Below, piece after piece: positions 36,880 to 46,279 of a DNA stretch of 64,000 bases. The stretch spans positions 62,001 through 126,000 of the forward strand of contig JAKPGA010000012.1 of assembly GCA_029551145.1 (NCBI GenBank). The letters are read 5' to 3'. This DNA is from Thermotogota bacterium (GTDB taxonomy: Bacteria > Thermotogota > Thermotogae > Thermotogales > DSM-5069). A model generated the notes under the pieces. That model was not told where the DNA came from and searched no databases. It worked only from the letters and a program-made list of their open reading frames with translations. How positions within the stretch are numbered: the stretch's first letter is position 1; each line of letters begins with the position of its first letter. A program made the position numbers and the translations under genes.

Positions 36880-37187
36880 AAGGCTACACTTTGGTTGAAC
36901 TGATAATCGGCATTGCGATAATCTCCGTAGCACTGATTGTGCTGATCCTATCAGCCGACCAAGCCGTGAGAAGTTTTTCAAAGTCGAACGAGATGCTTTC
37001 CAAAGCAGCGACTTTTTTCAATCAAACAGCGTCGAATTTCGCCGGACAACTCTCAGGAAATTCTGTCAACACACTTGACAAGGTACTCAATTATCAACTT
37101 GTCGGTGCCTATGCATTCTTCGATTCAATTGAGGTCAGATCGGTTGCTCAGGATTACGTATATGCGCTCAAAGATCCCAGATTTTAG
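36876..37187 (+). CDS. Type IV pilin-like (pseudopilin) protein, short
   Basis: 103 residues with a canonical prepilin start, MKGYTLVELIIGIAIISVALIV: Gly at -1, Tyr at +1, Glu at +5. Only about 75 residues follow the hydrophobic helix, small even for minor pseudopilins. ATGA overlap with the preceding gene supports co-translation. Its stop overlaps the convergent phospholipase-like gene by four bases. It could form a tip complex with the two upstream proteins. Confidence 0.8.
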   Translation: MKGYTLVELIIGIAIISVALIVLILSADQAVRSFSKSNEMLSKAATFFNQTASNFAGQLSGNSVNTLDKVLNYQLVGAYAFFDSIEVRSVAQDYVYALKDPRF

Positions 37188-38155
37188 ATTTGCCCCACTT
37201 CTTTGAGAAAACTCAATATGAACCCCCGAGCCAAAGATGAGAACCTTGAAATAATGCCAATCGTAATCTGCTTCAATTCCTCAAGATCGTTTTCATGAGC
37301 TGCATAGTCAGCAGTCGTCAAAACACGTTTTCCAAGAAGATCGCCATAAGTTCTTCTCAACAGTCTATCAACACCGTCTATGTTGTTCAGCCCAAGCAAG
37401 CGGACCTTTTGTATGAGACGGCGCAAATACCGAGTGTATTCAGGTTGAGCCTGAACTATGCCTTTCACAGTGTCTTGATCGTATCCATACAACAGATAAG
37501 CCAGGTATTCATCGTAAGAATAGTGGGAATTGGATAACAAATGTGCCATTTCTTTGTCTGTAAACGCTCTGAGAGTGTCGAAAAACGTTCCTGGGGTATT
37601 GTGATATGGCATCGATAGATCCTCAAGATAGTGAATAGCTCTTGCAAGAAAGCGATAACCCCAGTACTCATCACCTCTGTTGAATGCCTCCTTTGACATG
37701 TTCACGAAATAATAGAAACTCTCACTACCCTCGAAGAATTCAAAAATCGCGATGTTGTATTTCATGTGTCTAACACCTTGACTGTTTCCAATGATGTTCT
37801 GCAAAGGAGACAATTGCAAACCTTCGTCCATTCCAAGATCTGGTTCAACCGAGTAGACTGTAAGTATCTGCCAAACTGGGACTTTCCCGTCGATTGGTTT
37901 CGGATCAGGTGGGTAATAACACGCATTACTCAGAGGACAAGATTTGATGAATTCTCCACAATAATCGTCGAGTCTGAGAAAATCCTTGTTGTAAACGCGT
38001 TTCTCGTCGTAATTGTAAGGGGTTATCTGAATAAGTTTGTCGCTGTTTGGAAGAAAGTCTTTGACCAACAGATAGGTAAGTACTTCATGGGCTGACCATC
38101 CAAAGGTTATGACACAGTAGAAACCAAGCACCAACAGAGTAATCAGTTGTTTCAT
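37184..38155 (-). CDS. Exported zinc-dependent phospholipase C / P1-nuclease-like protein
   Basis: 323 residues. A signal peptide ends near GFG before WSAHEVLTYLLVKDFLP, so the mature chain would begin with Trp, which is a zinc ligand in phospholipase C and P1 nuclease. ARAIHYLEDLSMPYHNTP near 167-184 matches the HxxxD zinc motif, and further His residues (HLLSNSHYSYDEY near 203; DYAAHENDLEEL near 282) could complete the three-zinc site. I infer a secreted phosphodiesterase; lipid or nucleic acid substrate is not decided. Confidence 0.7.
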   Translation of the reverse strand: MKQLITLLVLGFYCVITFGWSAHEVLTYLLVKDFLPNSDKLIQITPYNYDEKRVYNKDFLRLDDYCGEFIKSCPLSNACYYPPDPKPIDGKVPVWQILTVYSVEPDLGMDEGLQLSPLQNIIGNSQGVRHMKYNIAIFEFFEGSESFYYFVNMSKEAFNRGDEYWGYRFLARAIHYLEDLSMPYHNTPGTFFDTLRAFTDKEMAHLLSNSHYSYDEYLAYLLYGYDQDTVKGIVQAQPEYTRYLRRLIQKVRLLGLNNIDGVDRLLRRTYGDLLGKRVLTTADYAAHENDLEELKQITIGIISRFSSLARGFILSFLKEVGQI

Positions 38156-38190
38156 GCTAACACCCCTCTTTTATATTATCACAAGAATTA

Positions 38191-38288
38191 GCATACCTGA
38201 GCATAAGAGAGCATACATAAGAAAGAGAAAGAATCAGAATAATGGCAAGAGATTGCCGCAGATTGCCAAGCATAGGCACTGATTGGCA
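38191..38288. repeat. Helically phased GCATA repeats and TTGCC/GGCAA array
   Basis: GCATA occurs at 38191, 38201 and 38211, exactly ten bases apart, and again at 38270. Next to it lie GGCAA-GAGA-TTGCC (38244-38257) and TGCCAA-N13-TTGGCA (38264-38288). All are in the 206-base divergent region between the phospholipase-like gene and the ornithine aminotransferase gene, upstream of both candidate promoters. This suggests binding of one or two regulators. Confidence 0.4.
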
Positions 38289-38292
38289 GATT

Positions 38293-38320
38293 TTGCCGAA
38301 TATGGTTGTAATGATATTAT
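38293..38320 (+). promoter_or_regulatory. Candidate promoter of the ornithine aminotransferase gene
   Basis: TTGCCG (38293-38298) and TATTAT (38315-38320), 16 bases apart, 42 bases before the ATG. The -35 contains one more copy of the TTGCC motif. Confidence 0.35.
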
Positions 38321-38361
38321 TATACACGAAGGTAACACAGATGATACAAAGGAGGGTTACA

Positions 38362-39597
38362 ATGACAGGTTCTTATTTCATGGAGCTTGAAGAAAGATAT
38401 GGCGCCCATAACTACAAACCCATTCCAGTTGTCATAGAAAGAGCAGAAGGTGTTTGGGTTTGGGATGTCGAGGGAAATAAGTACCTCGATATGCTTTCGG
38501 CATATTCTGCTCTCAATCACGGACATCGACATCCCAGGATCGTCAAAGCCCTGATTGACCAAACAAACAAGCTCACACTGACTTCGAGGGCTTTTTACAA
38601 CAATTTGCTTGGGCGATTTGAAGAAAGATTGGCCAAGTTCGCAGGTTATGATAAAGTGCTACCAATGAATACAGGGGCCGAGGCCGTCGAAAGTGCTCTG
38701 AAGGTAGCACGCAAATGGGCTTACTACAAACGTGGCATACCAATGAACAATGGGAACATCATAGTGATTGAGGGGAATTTCCATGGAAGAACAGTAACAA
38801 TAGTATCTTTTTCCACAGAGCATCAGTACAAAGATGGATTTGGACCATACACCCCTGGTTTCAAGATAGCTCCCTTTTCAGATGCAAGGTCACTTGAAGC
38901 CTTAATAGATGATCACACCATAGGAATTCTGGCAGAGCCCATTCAAGGTGAGGGTGGTGTACGTGTACCAAGGGAAGGTTATTTAAGGGAACTCAAAGAG
39001 ATTTCAAAGAGACGTGGAATCCTTTTAATGTTTGATGAAATTCAAACAGGGCTTGGTAGGACTGGGAAGATGTTTGCCTGGCAATGGGAAGATGCTAAAC
39101 CAGACATTTTGATACTCGGTAAAGCCCTTGGTGGGGGCGTATATCCCGTCTCTGCCGTCCTGGCAAATGATGAAGTGATGGATGTCTTGAAACCTGGAGA
39201 TCATGGATCAACCTTCGGTGGCAATCCGCTTGCGGCAGCTGTGGGAATTGCTGCAATCGATGTTCTTGAGGAAGAGAAACTCGACCAGAGAGCGAAAGAA
39301 CTCGGTGAATACTTCATGAAACAGTTAAGGGCCATCGAAAGTGAGTATGTGAGAGAGATTCGCGGTAAGGGACTTCTGATAGGCGTCGAGATCAAAAAGG
39401 AGTACGGTACAGCCAGGCCGTTCTGTGAGAAGTTGGCAAAACTTGGAATACTTTGCAAAGAAACGCACGATCAGGTCGTCAGATTTGCCCCCCCGCTTGT
39501 AATAGCAAAGCAAGAGATAGACTGGGCGCTCGAGAAAATCTCCAAGGTTCTCACAGAACCTATCCATCTGAAAAATGTTTCGCAGAAAACTAACTGA
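38362..39597 (+). CDS. rocD: Ornithine--oxo-acid aminotransferase
   Basis: PLP-dependent class III aminotransferase of 411 residues. LDMLSAYSALNHGHRHP near 39-55 is close to the ornithine aminotransferase consensus; MNTGAEAVESA near 96 binds PLP phosphate; the Schiff-base lysine is in ILGKALGGGVYPVSA near 255. It would convert ornithine and 2-oxoglutarate to glutamate semialdehyde and glutamate. ATG 38362 has GGAGGG ahead and the family N-terminus; an upstream extension of 40 codons lies in the regulatory repeats. Acetylornithine aminotransferase is the alternative. Confidence 0.88.
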   Translation: MTGSYFMELEERYGAHNYKPIPVVIERAEGVWVWDVEGNKYLDMLSAYSALNHGHRHPRIVKALIDQTNKLTLTSRAFYNNLLGRFEERLAKFAGYDKVLPMNTGAEAVESALKVARKWAYYKRGIPMNNGNIIVIEGNFHGRTVTIVSFSTEHQYKDGFGPYTPGFKIAPFSDARSLEALIDDHTIGILAEPIQGEGGVRVPREGYLRELKEISKRRGILLMFDEIQTGLGRTGKMFAWQWEDAKPDILILGKALGGGVYPVSAVLANDEVMDVLKPGDHGSTFGGNPLAAAVGIAAIDVLEEEKLDQRAKELGEYFMKQLRAIESEYVREIRGKGLLIGVEIKKEYGTARPFCEKLAKLGILCKETHDQVVRFAPPLVIAKQEIDWALEKISKVLTEPIHLKNVSQKTN

Positions 39598-40702
39598 ACT
39601 ATTTTTTTGTCTTCTGACCTTCACCGAACTGTGGGCGATAACAAGAGATGCCCACAGTTTTTTACTGAGTTATCCTGGGCAAGAAAAGCCAATCAACTGT
39701 TTCCGGATAGAGAAAGGTTTTCTTCTCTTTGTTCAACAGGTGGATATAAATCAAACACTCGCGCTGGAGCTGGATGAGGACTTTAAGGTTCGAGAAATTT
39801 CCGCTTTTGATCAATTTTCATTCACTCAACTCAACTGTATCGTGAGGACAGATGAAGGTCACTTTATCCTGATAGGTTACAAGATCCTGCAGAGACAAGC
39901 GAAGATCATGATTGTCGTCTTGGATGATCAGCTGAATCTCATTGGCGAGAGGATCTTACCTGTTTCAGGAGCTGACCAGTGGGCGGAATGTGTAGCGGCT
40001 CTTCAGAATGGATTTCTCCTTGTTGGAGGGCATCGAAGCGTCAAGAGCAACTGGTATGAAGCCTTGGCCATTAAATTGGAGAGGAACCTTGAGATTGTCT
40101 GGACCAAGACTTTTGGCGGATCCTCGGACGAATGGTTAAGTACTCTCTGTCAATTCGACAGTGGATATCTCTGCGTGGGCTCGACTGAAAGTTATGGGTC
40201 TGGTCAAGCAGATTTCTTGATTGTTCTTTTTTCTGAAAATGGTCGCATAGTGTGGTGGAAGGTCGCAGGCGGTCGTGGTTGGGAAAGAGCTGTAGGAACC
40301 GTCAGAGCTCAAGATGGGGTTTTGATAGTTGGGTCGTCGAACTCTTTCACGGTATATGAATCAATCTTCCTTATGAGAATAGATTTTCAGGGACACAAGG
40401 TTTATCAAAAAAGTATCGATCTTGGTTCCAGCTTTTTAGTCAAGGGTATTTTGAGTCTGGATGATGGGCAACTTTTTGCCATCTACGGAGAAATATGGAA
40501 CAAAGAGTTCAGAAAAGATCTTGCTTATGTGATAATAAACAGCCTTGGGGAAGTTTTAGAAAAACAAGTAATACAACTCCCAAATGACCAAGGTTTTTGC
40601 AAGATCTTACCTCTTTCTGAGAAAAGATTCCTGATCGTGGCAGACTCCGAAAACTCAGCCACTTCCAAGGACATCCTGCTGATTCTCACGGATTGGCAAT
40701 GA
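39575..40702 (+). CDS. Exported repeat protein, probably beta-propeller
   Basis: 375 residues with a signal peptide (1-21, ending LWA). The rest shows about six repeats of 45-50 residues with patterns such as GFLLVGGHRS, GYLCVGSTES and GVLIVGSSNS, each followed by a strand ending in (I/V)xWxK-like residues. That periodicity suggests a beta-propeller like those in delta-60/WD40-like secreted proteins. Function unknown. The ATG lies 23 bases inside the aminotransferase gene with no clear ribosome site, so it is probably translated by coupling. No terminator is visible in 40703-40790. Confidence 0.65.
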   Translation: MFRRKLTELFFCLLTFTELWAITRDAHSFLLSYPGQEKPINCFRIEKGFLLFVQQVDINQTLALELDEDFKVREISAFDQFSFTQLNCIVRTDEGHFILIGYKILQRQAKIMIVVLDDQLNLIGERILPVSGADQWAECVAALQNGFLLVGGHRSVKSNWYEALAIKLERNLEIVWTKTFGGSSDEWLSTLCQFDSGYLCVGSTESYGSGQADFLIVLFSENGRIVWWKVAGGRGWERAVGTVRAQDGVLIVGSSNSFTVYESIFLMRIDFQGHKVYQKSIDLGSSFLVKGILSLDDGQLFAIYGEIWNKEFRKDLAYVIINSLGEVLEKQVIQLPNDQGFCKILPLSEKRFLIVADSENSATSKDILLILTDWQ

Positions 40703-40790
40703 AACCTAATCACTAATTTCAACAAAAATATGTGTGGAATATCTACCCCTCAATCATTCTGCCAAGATCATGAGCCTTGCCAAATTGAAC

Positions 40791-41765
40791 TTACTCATAA
40801 ATAGCTTTATGGTGCAAAAAGCAAGCAACAGAGTGATCCTTTTCCACCTCAATTAGAGCAGGACGAAAGCTACTACATTCTGGCATTCTGAGTTGGCAAC
40901 GATCGAAAAACGGGCATCCCGAAGGCAGATTAATCAGCGATGGAATCTCGCTCACATCTATTGTGAATTTCATCTTTTTTGCAGGATCAGGTATCGGTAT
41001 TGAGTTGAAAAGTAATTGAGTGTAAGGATGAAGCATCTTGTTGACAACTGAGTCAGCCGATCCCATCTCAACTATCTGGCCAAGGTACATAACCGCTATT
41101 CTATCACTCAAAAACTTGATCACCGATAGATCATGAGATATGAATATATAGGTCAATTTCAGTTCTTCCTTCAGCTTTTTCAGCAGGTTCATTATCTGAG
41201 CTTGGACTGAGACATCAAGCGCTGATGTGGGTTCATCCAAAACAATGAACTTCGGTTTTGTTATTATTGCACGGGCGATTGCTATTCTTTGTCTCTGCCC
41301 ACCTGAAAATTCGTGTGGAAATCTACCAACATGTTCAGATTTCAATCCCACACTCTCCAATGTGTTCATTATCAAGGATCTCTCCTCTAATTTTGAGAGT
41401 TTCAAGTGAATCCTTATTGGTCGAGCGAGGATATCATAAACAGTCATGCGTGGGTTCAACGAGGAAAATGGGTCCTGAAAGACTATCTGCATATTACGAC
41501 GAAAATGTCGAAATTCCTTTTCACCTATCTTTGTTATCTCTGTTCCAGCAAAGAATATCTCACCACCATCCGGTTCTTGCAGTCTTATAACCGTCCTCCC
41601 AAGAGTCGTCTTACCACAGCCAGATTCTCCAACAACACCAAGCGTCTCACCTTCATTCAGATCAAGCGAAACCTCGTTTAGCGGTTTTATTTGAAACTGT
41701 TTGCCAAAGACACCTCTTTTCACCCAAAATGTTTTTACCAACTTTCTCACTTTGAGGATTTCCAA
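40791..41765 (-). CDS. oppF: Oligopeptide/oligosaccharide ABC transporter ATPase, OppF type
   Basis: 324 residues: Walker [10 protein letters not shown] near 42-50, signature [14 protein letters not shown] near 154, Walker [13 protein letters not shown] near 176, and the C-terminal oligopeptide-transporter extension with [16 protein letters not shown] near 290-305, whose cysteines resemble the Fe-S site reported in some Opp ATPases. The start is TTG, overlapping oppD by 19 bases. Together with OppB, OppC, OppD and two binding proteins it completes one importer. In Thermotogales such family 5 systems often carry sugars, so peptide transport is not certain. Confidence 0.9.
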   Translation of the reverse strand: MEILKVRKLVKTFWVKRGVFGKQFQIKPLNEVSLDLNEGETLGVVGESGCGKTTLGRTVIRLQEPDGGEIFFAGTEITKIGEKEFRHFRRNMQIVFQDPFSSLNPRMTVYDILARPIRIHLKLSKLEERSLIMNTLESVGLKSEHVGRFPHEFSGGQRQRIAIARAIITKPKFIVLDEPTSALDVSVQAQIMNLLKKLKEELKLTYIFISHDLSVIKFLSDRIAVMYLGQIVEMGSADSVVNKMLHPYTQLLFNSIPIPDPAKKMKFTIDVSEIPSLINLPSGCPFFDRCQLRMPECSSFRPALIEVEKDHSVACFLHHKAIYE

Positions 41766-42742
41766 CTTCGGTCACCAGCCTCACATGGATTAAAGCAAGC
41801 TGCTTTGTGATCCGACCCAACAAGTTCAGGTACTTTTCTGTCACATAAATCCTTTATGAACCTCTCACAGCGAGGATGAAAACGGCAACCACTCGGTGGA
41901 TCTATCAAATTTGGCACATTTCCTTCTATCACCTTAAGTTGATTTGTCTTGTTATCAACAGGCGGTATGGCACTCAAGAGCCCTTTTGTGTAAGGATGTA
42001 GAGGATTTTGGAATATCTCCTGAACCTTCGCGAATTCTATCACATATCCAGCGTACATGACTGCTACCTTATCACAAATCTGTGCTACTATGCCAAAGTT
42101 ATGGGTAATGATCAAAACACTCAGTCCAAGTTCCTGGTTCATTTTCTTCAAAAGGCCCAAGATTTGGGCTTGGATTGTCACATCCAATGCAGTGGTCGCC
42201 TCATCGGCGATCAACAATTTTGGATTACAAACCAATGCCATGGCGATCATAACTCTCTGTCTCATTCCACCCGACAACTGATGAGGATATTTGCTCAAGA
42301 GAGATTCTGGGTCCTGCATTCTGACAAGTCTGAATGTTTCTACAGCCTTTGAAATGGCTTGTTGTTTGTCGACACCTGTATGAGTCATAATCACATCACA
42401 GATCTGCTCTCCGACTGTGAAAGTGGGATTGAGAGAAGTCATAGGTTCCTGAAAAACCATCGATATCTTTTTGCCACGAATCTCGGTCATATCATCCTCA
42501 GACAATCTGCTGATGTCCCGCCCATCAAACCAAATCTTCCCCCCGAGGTATCTCGCTGGGGGTGTTGGTATCAATTTCAAGATGCTCATAGCAGTAATTG
42601 ACTTTCCGCTTCCTGTTTCACCAACAATGCCGACTATTTCCCCATTTTGGACTGTTAAACTGACATCTTCTATAGCTTTGACAATGCCTTCTTCTGTATC
42701 AAAATAAAGCCTAAGATTCTCTATTTTCAGTAGCTCTTCCAT
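41747..42742 (-). CDS. oppD: Oligopeptide/oligosaccharide ABC transporter ATPase, OppD type
   Basis: 331 residues: Walker A GETGSGKSIT near 40-49, signature LSGGMRQRVMIAMAL near 157, Walker B LIADEATTALD near 180, and the C-terminal domain with SGCRFHPRCERFIKDLC near 288-304. Pairs with OppF to power the transporter. It starts eight bases after oppC. Confidence 0.92.
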   Translation of the reverse strand: MEELLKIENLRLYFDTEEGIVKAIEDVSLTVQNGEIVGIVGETGSGKSITAMSILKLIPTPPARYLGGKIWFDGRDISRLSEDDMTEIRGKKISMVFQEPMTSLNPTFTVGEQICDVIMTHTGVDKQQAISKAVETFRLVRMQDPESLLSKYPHQLSGGMRQRVMIAMALVCNPKLLIADEATTALDVTIQAQILGLLKKMNQELGLSVLIITHNFGIVAQICDKVAVMYAGYVIEFAKVQEIFQNPLHPYTKGLLSAIPPVDNKTNQLKVIEGNVPNLIDPPSGCRFHPRCERFIKDLCDRKVPELVGSDHKAACFNPCEAGDRSWKSSK

Positions 42743-42750
42743 CTTTCATG

Positions 42751-43602
42751 TCACCTGTCCTTCAATCTGGGATTCAAGGCATCATTCAACCCGTCTCCAA
42801 ACAAATTGAAGCCCATAACCGTAAGGAAAAGTGCAAGACCGGGGAAAATGCCCAAGTGAGGCGCTATTTCAAGATATACTCTTGCCATCGCAAGGTCTGT
42901 TCCCCATTCTGCTTCAGGTGGTTTCACTCCAAGGCCAAGAAAACTCAAACCAGATATCGTCAGTATTGCCGTTGCCATTCTGAGCGTGGCTTGTACAATG
43001 ATAGGAGCCAAGGCATTTGGTACAACATATCTAATCATGATAGAGATGTGTGATTCTCCTATAGCCTTTGCAGCCTCGATGTATTCACTGTTCTTAATAG
43101 TCAAAACAGATGCTCTCATTACCCTTGCAAACTGCGGAAATGAATAAACGGCAATCGCTATGATGAGATTGGACTTTCCTGGTCCCAATGCTGCAACAAT
43201 TGCTATGGCAAGAAGTATGTCTGGGAATGCCATCAATATGTCCAAAAATCTCATCAATATCTCATCCAGAACACCACCGAAATATCCAGCAAGCGTTCCG
43301 GCGATCATCCCCATGAGAATTGCGATCACCACGGCTAAAAATGAAATAGACACCGAAGTTCTCGCGCCATAAATTACTCTACTCAAAACGTCCCTTCCAA
43401 AGATATCTGTGCCGAATGGATGATTCAAGGATGGCCCTTCAAGGCTCGAAAGCAAATCCTGCTTGTAAGGATCTTTGGGCGCTATAAAAGGAGCAGTAAT
43501 AGCAACGATTATTATTACAATCACAATGAACATACCAACTAATGCACCTTTGTTCTTACTTATCCTCTTGACTGTGATAGACAATGAACTTTTTTTCGGC
43601 AT
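42751..43602 (-). CDS. oppC: ABC transporter permease, OppC/DppC type
   Basis: 283 residues, six membrane segments, with the N-terminal FIAPKDPYKQDLL and GTDIFGRDVLSR motifs of OppC and the EAA loop EAAKAIGESHISIMIRYVVPNA near 180-200 that contacts the ATPases. ATG 43602 is preferred over a TTG two codons earlier because GGCGGGG precedes it by six bases; the TTG overlaps the oppB stop. Confidence 0.9.
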   Translation of the reverse strand: MPKKSSLSITVKRISKNKGALVGMFIVIVIIIVAITAPFIAPKDPYKQDLLSSLEGPSLNHPFGTDIFGRDVLSRVIYGARTSVSISFLAVVIAILMGMIAGTLAGYFGGVLDEILMRFLDILMAFPDILLAIAIVAALGPGKSNLIIAIAVYSFPQFARVMRASVLTIKNSEYIEAAKAIGESHISIMIRYVVPNALAPIIVQATLRMATAILTISGLSFLGLGVKPPEAEWGTDLAMARVYLEIAPHLGIFPGLALFLTVMGFNLFGDGLNDALNPRLKDR

Positions 43603-43604
43603 AC

Positions 43605-44522
43605 TCAACCCCGCCTCAATCTTGGATCGATCAATGCATAGAAGATATCAACAAGTAGATTGACCAAAACAAATGACATGGCTATGATCATTATTCCAAC
43701 TTGAACAGCTATGTAATCGCGATTGAAAATTGAATCGACAACATATCTGCCAAGTCCAGGCCAACCAAACACACTCTCGGTCAAAACTGCGCCACCGAGC
43801 AGGTAACCAAATTGCAAGCCGATGACCGTTATTATGGGAATAAGCGCATTTCTCAGCACATACTTGTACACAACCTTCCTTTTGGCAAGACCAAAGGCTT
43901 TGGCTGTCCTTACGTAATCTTGATTCAGAACCTCAAGCATACTTGCGCGCGTCATTCTCGCTATTATGGCAGATGTAGCAAGACCAAGCGTTACAGCCGG
44001 AAGAATTATGTGCTCAACCCCACCCTTACCACCTGATGGGAGCCAACCGAGAAAGACGGAAAAGATTATGATCAAGAGAATCCCAAGCCAGAAAATGGGC
44101 ATAGAAACGCCAATCAACGAGAAGAACATGGCAAAACTATCCAACCATGTGTTTCTACGAACTGCTGAGGCAATGCCTAAGGAAATTCCGATAATGGATG
44201 AAATAAATATGCTCACCACGGCAAGCTGAACTGTGTTCAAAAATCTCGGCGAGATCTCTTTCAAAATAGGTCTTTCAGTCTTGATCGACCTGAGGTCATT
44301 GGTTAATATCCCTTTCATGAATCTAAAGTACTGTTCGATCAAAGGTCTATCCAAACCGTACTTCGATCTTATTGCTTCTATGTCCTGTTTTGTTGCGCCT
44401 TCACCAGCTATGATACGTGCCGGATCGCCAGGGATCATATGCATTATCGAAAAGGAGATAATAGAAACCCCAAGAATAACAGGTATCAAGAGTAACAACC
44501 TTCTTGCGATGAACTTGGTCAT
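43605..44522 (-). CDS. oppB: ABC transporter permease, OppB/DppB type
   Basis: 305 residues, six membrane segments. The start MTKFIARRLLLLIPVILGVSI and MIPGDPAR near 28-35 are diagnostic of OppB, and RTAKAFGLAKRKVVYKYVLRNALIP near 195-220 is the ATPase-contact loop. It follows the first binding-protein gene after a 48-base spacer holding a strong hairpin, so it is probably transcribed by read-through at a lower level than the binding protein. Confidence 0.92.
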   Translation of the reverse strand: MTKFIARRLLLLIPVILGVSIISFSIMHMIPGDPARIIAGEGATKQDIEAIRSKYGLDRPLIEQYFRFMKGILTNDLRSIKTERPILKEISPRFLNTVQLAVVSIFISSIIGISLGIASAVRRNTWLDSFAMFFSLIGVSMPIFWLGILLIIIFSVFLGWLPSGGKGGVEHIILPAVTLGLATSAIIARMTRASMLEVLNQDYVRTAKAFGLAKRKVVYKYVLRNALIPIITVIGLQFGYLLGGAVLTESVFGWPGLGRYVVDSIFNRDYIAVQVGIMIIAMSFVLVNLLVDIFYALIDPRLRRG

Positions 44523-44542
44523 TCACAGCACCCCACGTTATA

Positions 44543-44564
44543 TGGGGTGTGGAACCACACCCCA
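44543..44564 (-). terminator. Hairpin between binding-protein and permease genes
   Basis: TGGGGTGTGG and CCACACCCCA, ten perfect pairs around AA. No T run follows on the minus strand. It probably attenuates transcription or protects the upstream binding-protein mRNA. Confidence 0.55.
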
Positions 44565-44570
44565 CAGTAA

Positions 44571-46121
44571 TTACCTATCAATCCAGGCATAAGTCATGTT
44601 AAATCTCTCAATAGGATAGATCTTGAGATCCTTGATTTCCTTTCTCATAACGGTCGCGATCTTCATCTCATAGAGGAATATCCAAGGTGCATCGTTCAGT
44701 ATGATCTTCTGTGCCTGTGCATAATACTCCATCAGTTTCTTTTCATCAAGCTCACTTCCGATTTTGTCTATCAACTCGTCTACCTTGGGATTGCTGTAGA
44801 AAAAGTTGTTGTACCTTGCCGTTCCTTGGGGATTCCCCATTTGGTTTATGGAATGGAACAATGGGAACAGTACCCAGTGACCTTCGGCAGTACCTGGAGC
44901 CCAACCAAGTAAGAACATCTGATAATCCCAATCTTCAGGTTTGCTCGAGAGTATCTTTCCAACATAGGTTCCCCATTCCATTGGTTTGACATCGACTGTG
45001 ACACCTACTTCTTTAAGCATCCCTTGCAGAGCTATAGCAGTTTCATAGTCGTTCAGATAGCGACCTTTCGGTGTAATGAGTTCAAGCTTCAGATTACTGT
45101 AGCCCGCTTCCTTAAGTAACTGTCTTGCCTTCTGTGGGTCATATGGATAACCACCTGTGGGCACGTACCCATAAGTGATACTCGACAAGGGTGAATCAGA
45201 TGGACGAGCCATGTCTCTCATGATGACTTTGCACAGTTTTTCTTTGTCCACTGCGTAATTCAGAGCTTGCCTGACCCTAAGGTCGTTCAGAGGAGCTTGA
45301 CGGCTGTTAAGACCTATGTAGATTACTCTCACAGTTGGTATAGTCTTCAATTGGAGTCTGGGGTCCTGTTCGAGTGCTGGTAACAAGGCTGGCGGTGGAT
45401 TGTACATGATATCCGCATCACCCGCTCTGACTTGATTGACACGCGAAACATCCTCAGACACAACGGAAAAAACGATTCCATCCAGGTATGGTAGACCATT
45501 CTGCCAGTAATTTGGATTTCTCACTAACTCGATCCTTTCACCAACCTTCCATTCTTTGAAAATGAATGGACCAGTACCAACGGGATTCCTACCAAAAAGG
45601 GCCGGGTCGTTTCCATATTTCTCGATTGACTTTGGTGAAAGAATCCAAGCTGCAGAAGATGTCGCCAATCTGTAGAGAATTGGTGTGTATGGCTGGAACA
45701 ACCTAAATTCAACTGTGTACTGATCAAGTACCAGAACTTCCTTGAGAATACCTTTGAACATACCCACATTGCGTAGAGAGGAATTCAAAACGTAATCGAA
45801 ATGTGTCTTAACTGCGTAGGCGTTGAAATCTTCGCCGTCGTGGAACTTCACGCCTTTCCTCAGATAAAACACGTAGGCGGTACCGTTTTCCTTGACTTCC
45901 CACCGCTCGGCAAGACATGGGATAATCTTTAGATTCTCATCAACGTCGATTAGTCCTTCAAGGATATGACTTGCTACTATGTTGCTTATTGAATCTGGGA
46001 TGTTTGGACCGAGCAGTGTCGTTGCGTCAACACCAAACAGAAATCTCAGCGTTCCACCGTACTTGGCCGCGAAAAGAAACACGGCAACAACCAAAAACCA
46101 AATAACTAAGGCCTTTTTCAC
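44571..46121 (-). CDS. Family 5 extracellular solute-binding protein (1)
   Basis: Periplasmic capture protein of the Opp-type importer. Signal peptide of about 18 residues, then AKYGGTLRFLFG; the family signature FYLRKGVKFHDGEDFNAYAV lies near residue 80-100 and the hinge/ligand region GYPYDPQKARQLLKEAGY near 326. No lipobox cysteine. GTG 46121 is chosen because it aligns exactly with the paralogue start and has GGGGGTGA six bases upstream. It has its own consensus promoter although a paralogue lies just upstream. The ligand is unknown; peptide or oligosaccharide are both possible in Thermotogales. Confidence 0.9.
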   Translation of the reverse strand: MKKALVIWFLVVAVFLFAAKYGGTLRFLFGVDATTLLGPNIPDSISNIVASHILEGLIDVDENLKIIPCLAERWEVKENGTAYVFYLRKGVKFHDGEDFNAYAVKTHFDYVLNSSLRNVGMFKGILKEVLVLDQYTVEFRLFQPYTPILYRLATSSAAWILSPKSIEKYGNDPALFGRNPVGTGPFIFKEWKVGERIELVRNPNYWQNGLPYLDGIVFSVVSEDVSRVNQVRAGDADIMYNPPPALLPALEQDPRLQLKTIPTVRVIYIGLNSRQAPLNDLRVRQALNYAVDKEKLCKVIMRDMARPSDSPLSSITYGYVPTGGYPYDPQKARQLLKEAGYSNLKLELITPKGRYLNDYETAIALQGMLKEVGVTVDVKPMEWGTYVGKILSSKPEDWDYQMFLLGWAPGTAEGHWVLFPLFHSINQMGNPQGTARYNNFFYSNPKVDELIDKIGSELDEKKLMEYYAQAQKIILNDAPWIFLYEMKIATVMRKEIKDLKIYPIERFNMTYAWIDR

Positions 46122-46158
46122 CAACATTCACCCCCTTTGTGCGGTATATTTGGCAAGA

Positions 46159-46187
46159 ATTTTATCATGTCTGAAATTCCTTGTCAA
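46159..46187 (-). promoter_or_regulatory. Promoter of binding-protein gene 1
   Basis: Minus-strand perfect TTGACA (46182-46187), 17 bases, TAAAAT (46159-46164). Transcription would start about 30 bases before the GTG. It gives the binding protein and the permease/ATPase genes a promoter separate from the upstream paralogue. Confidence 0.7.
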
Positions 46188-46279
46188 GAAGCTTTATCTG
46201 GTGTGTAGCGGGAATAAACACTCAACAGTTTGTCATTGGACGGAGGTGAATACTCTTCAAGCGGGGATGTAAATGAAAT

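Noticed and set aside
40703-40790. Terminator for the opp operon
   Set aside because: No hairpin with following T run on either strand; TTGGCA repeats there do not form a good stem.
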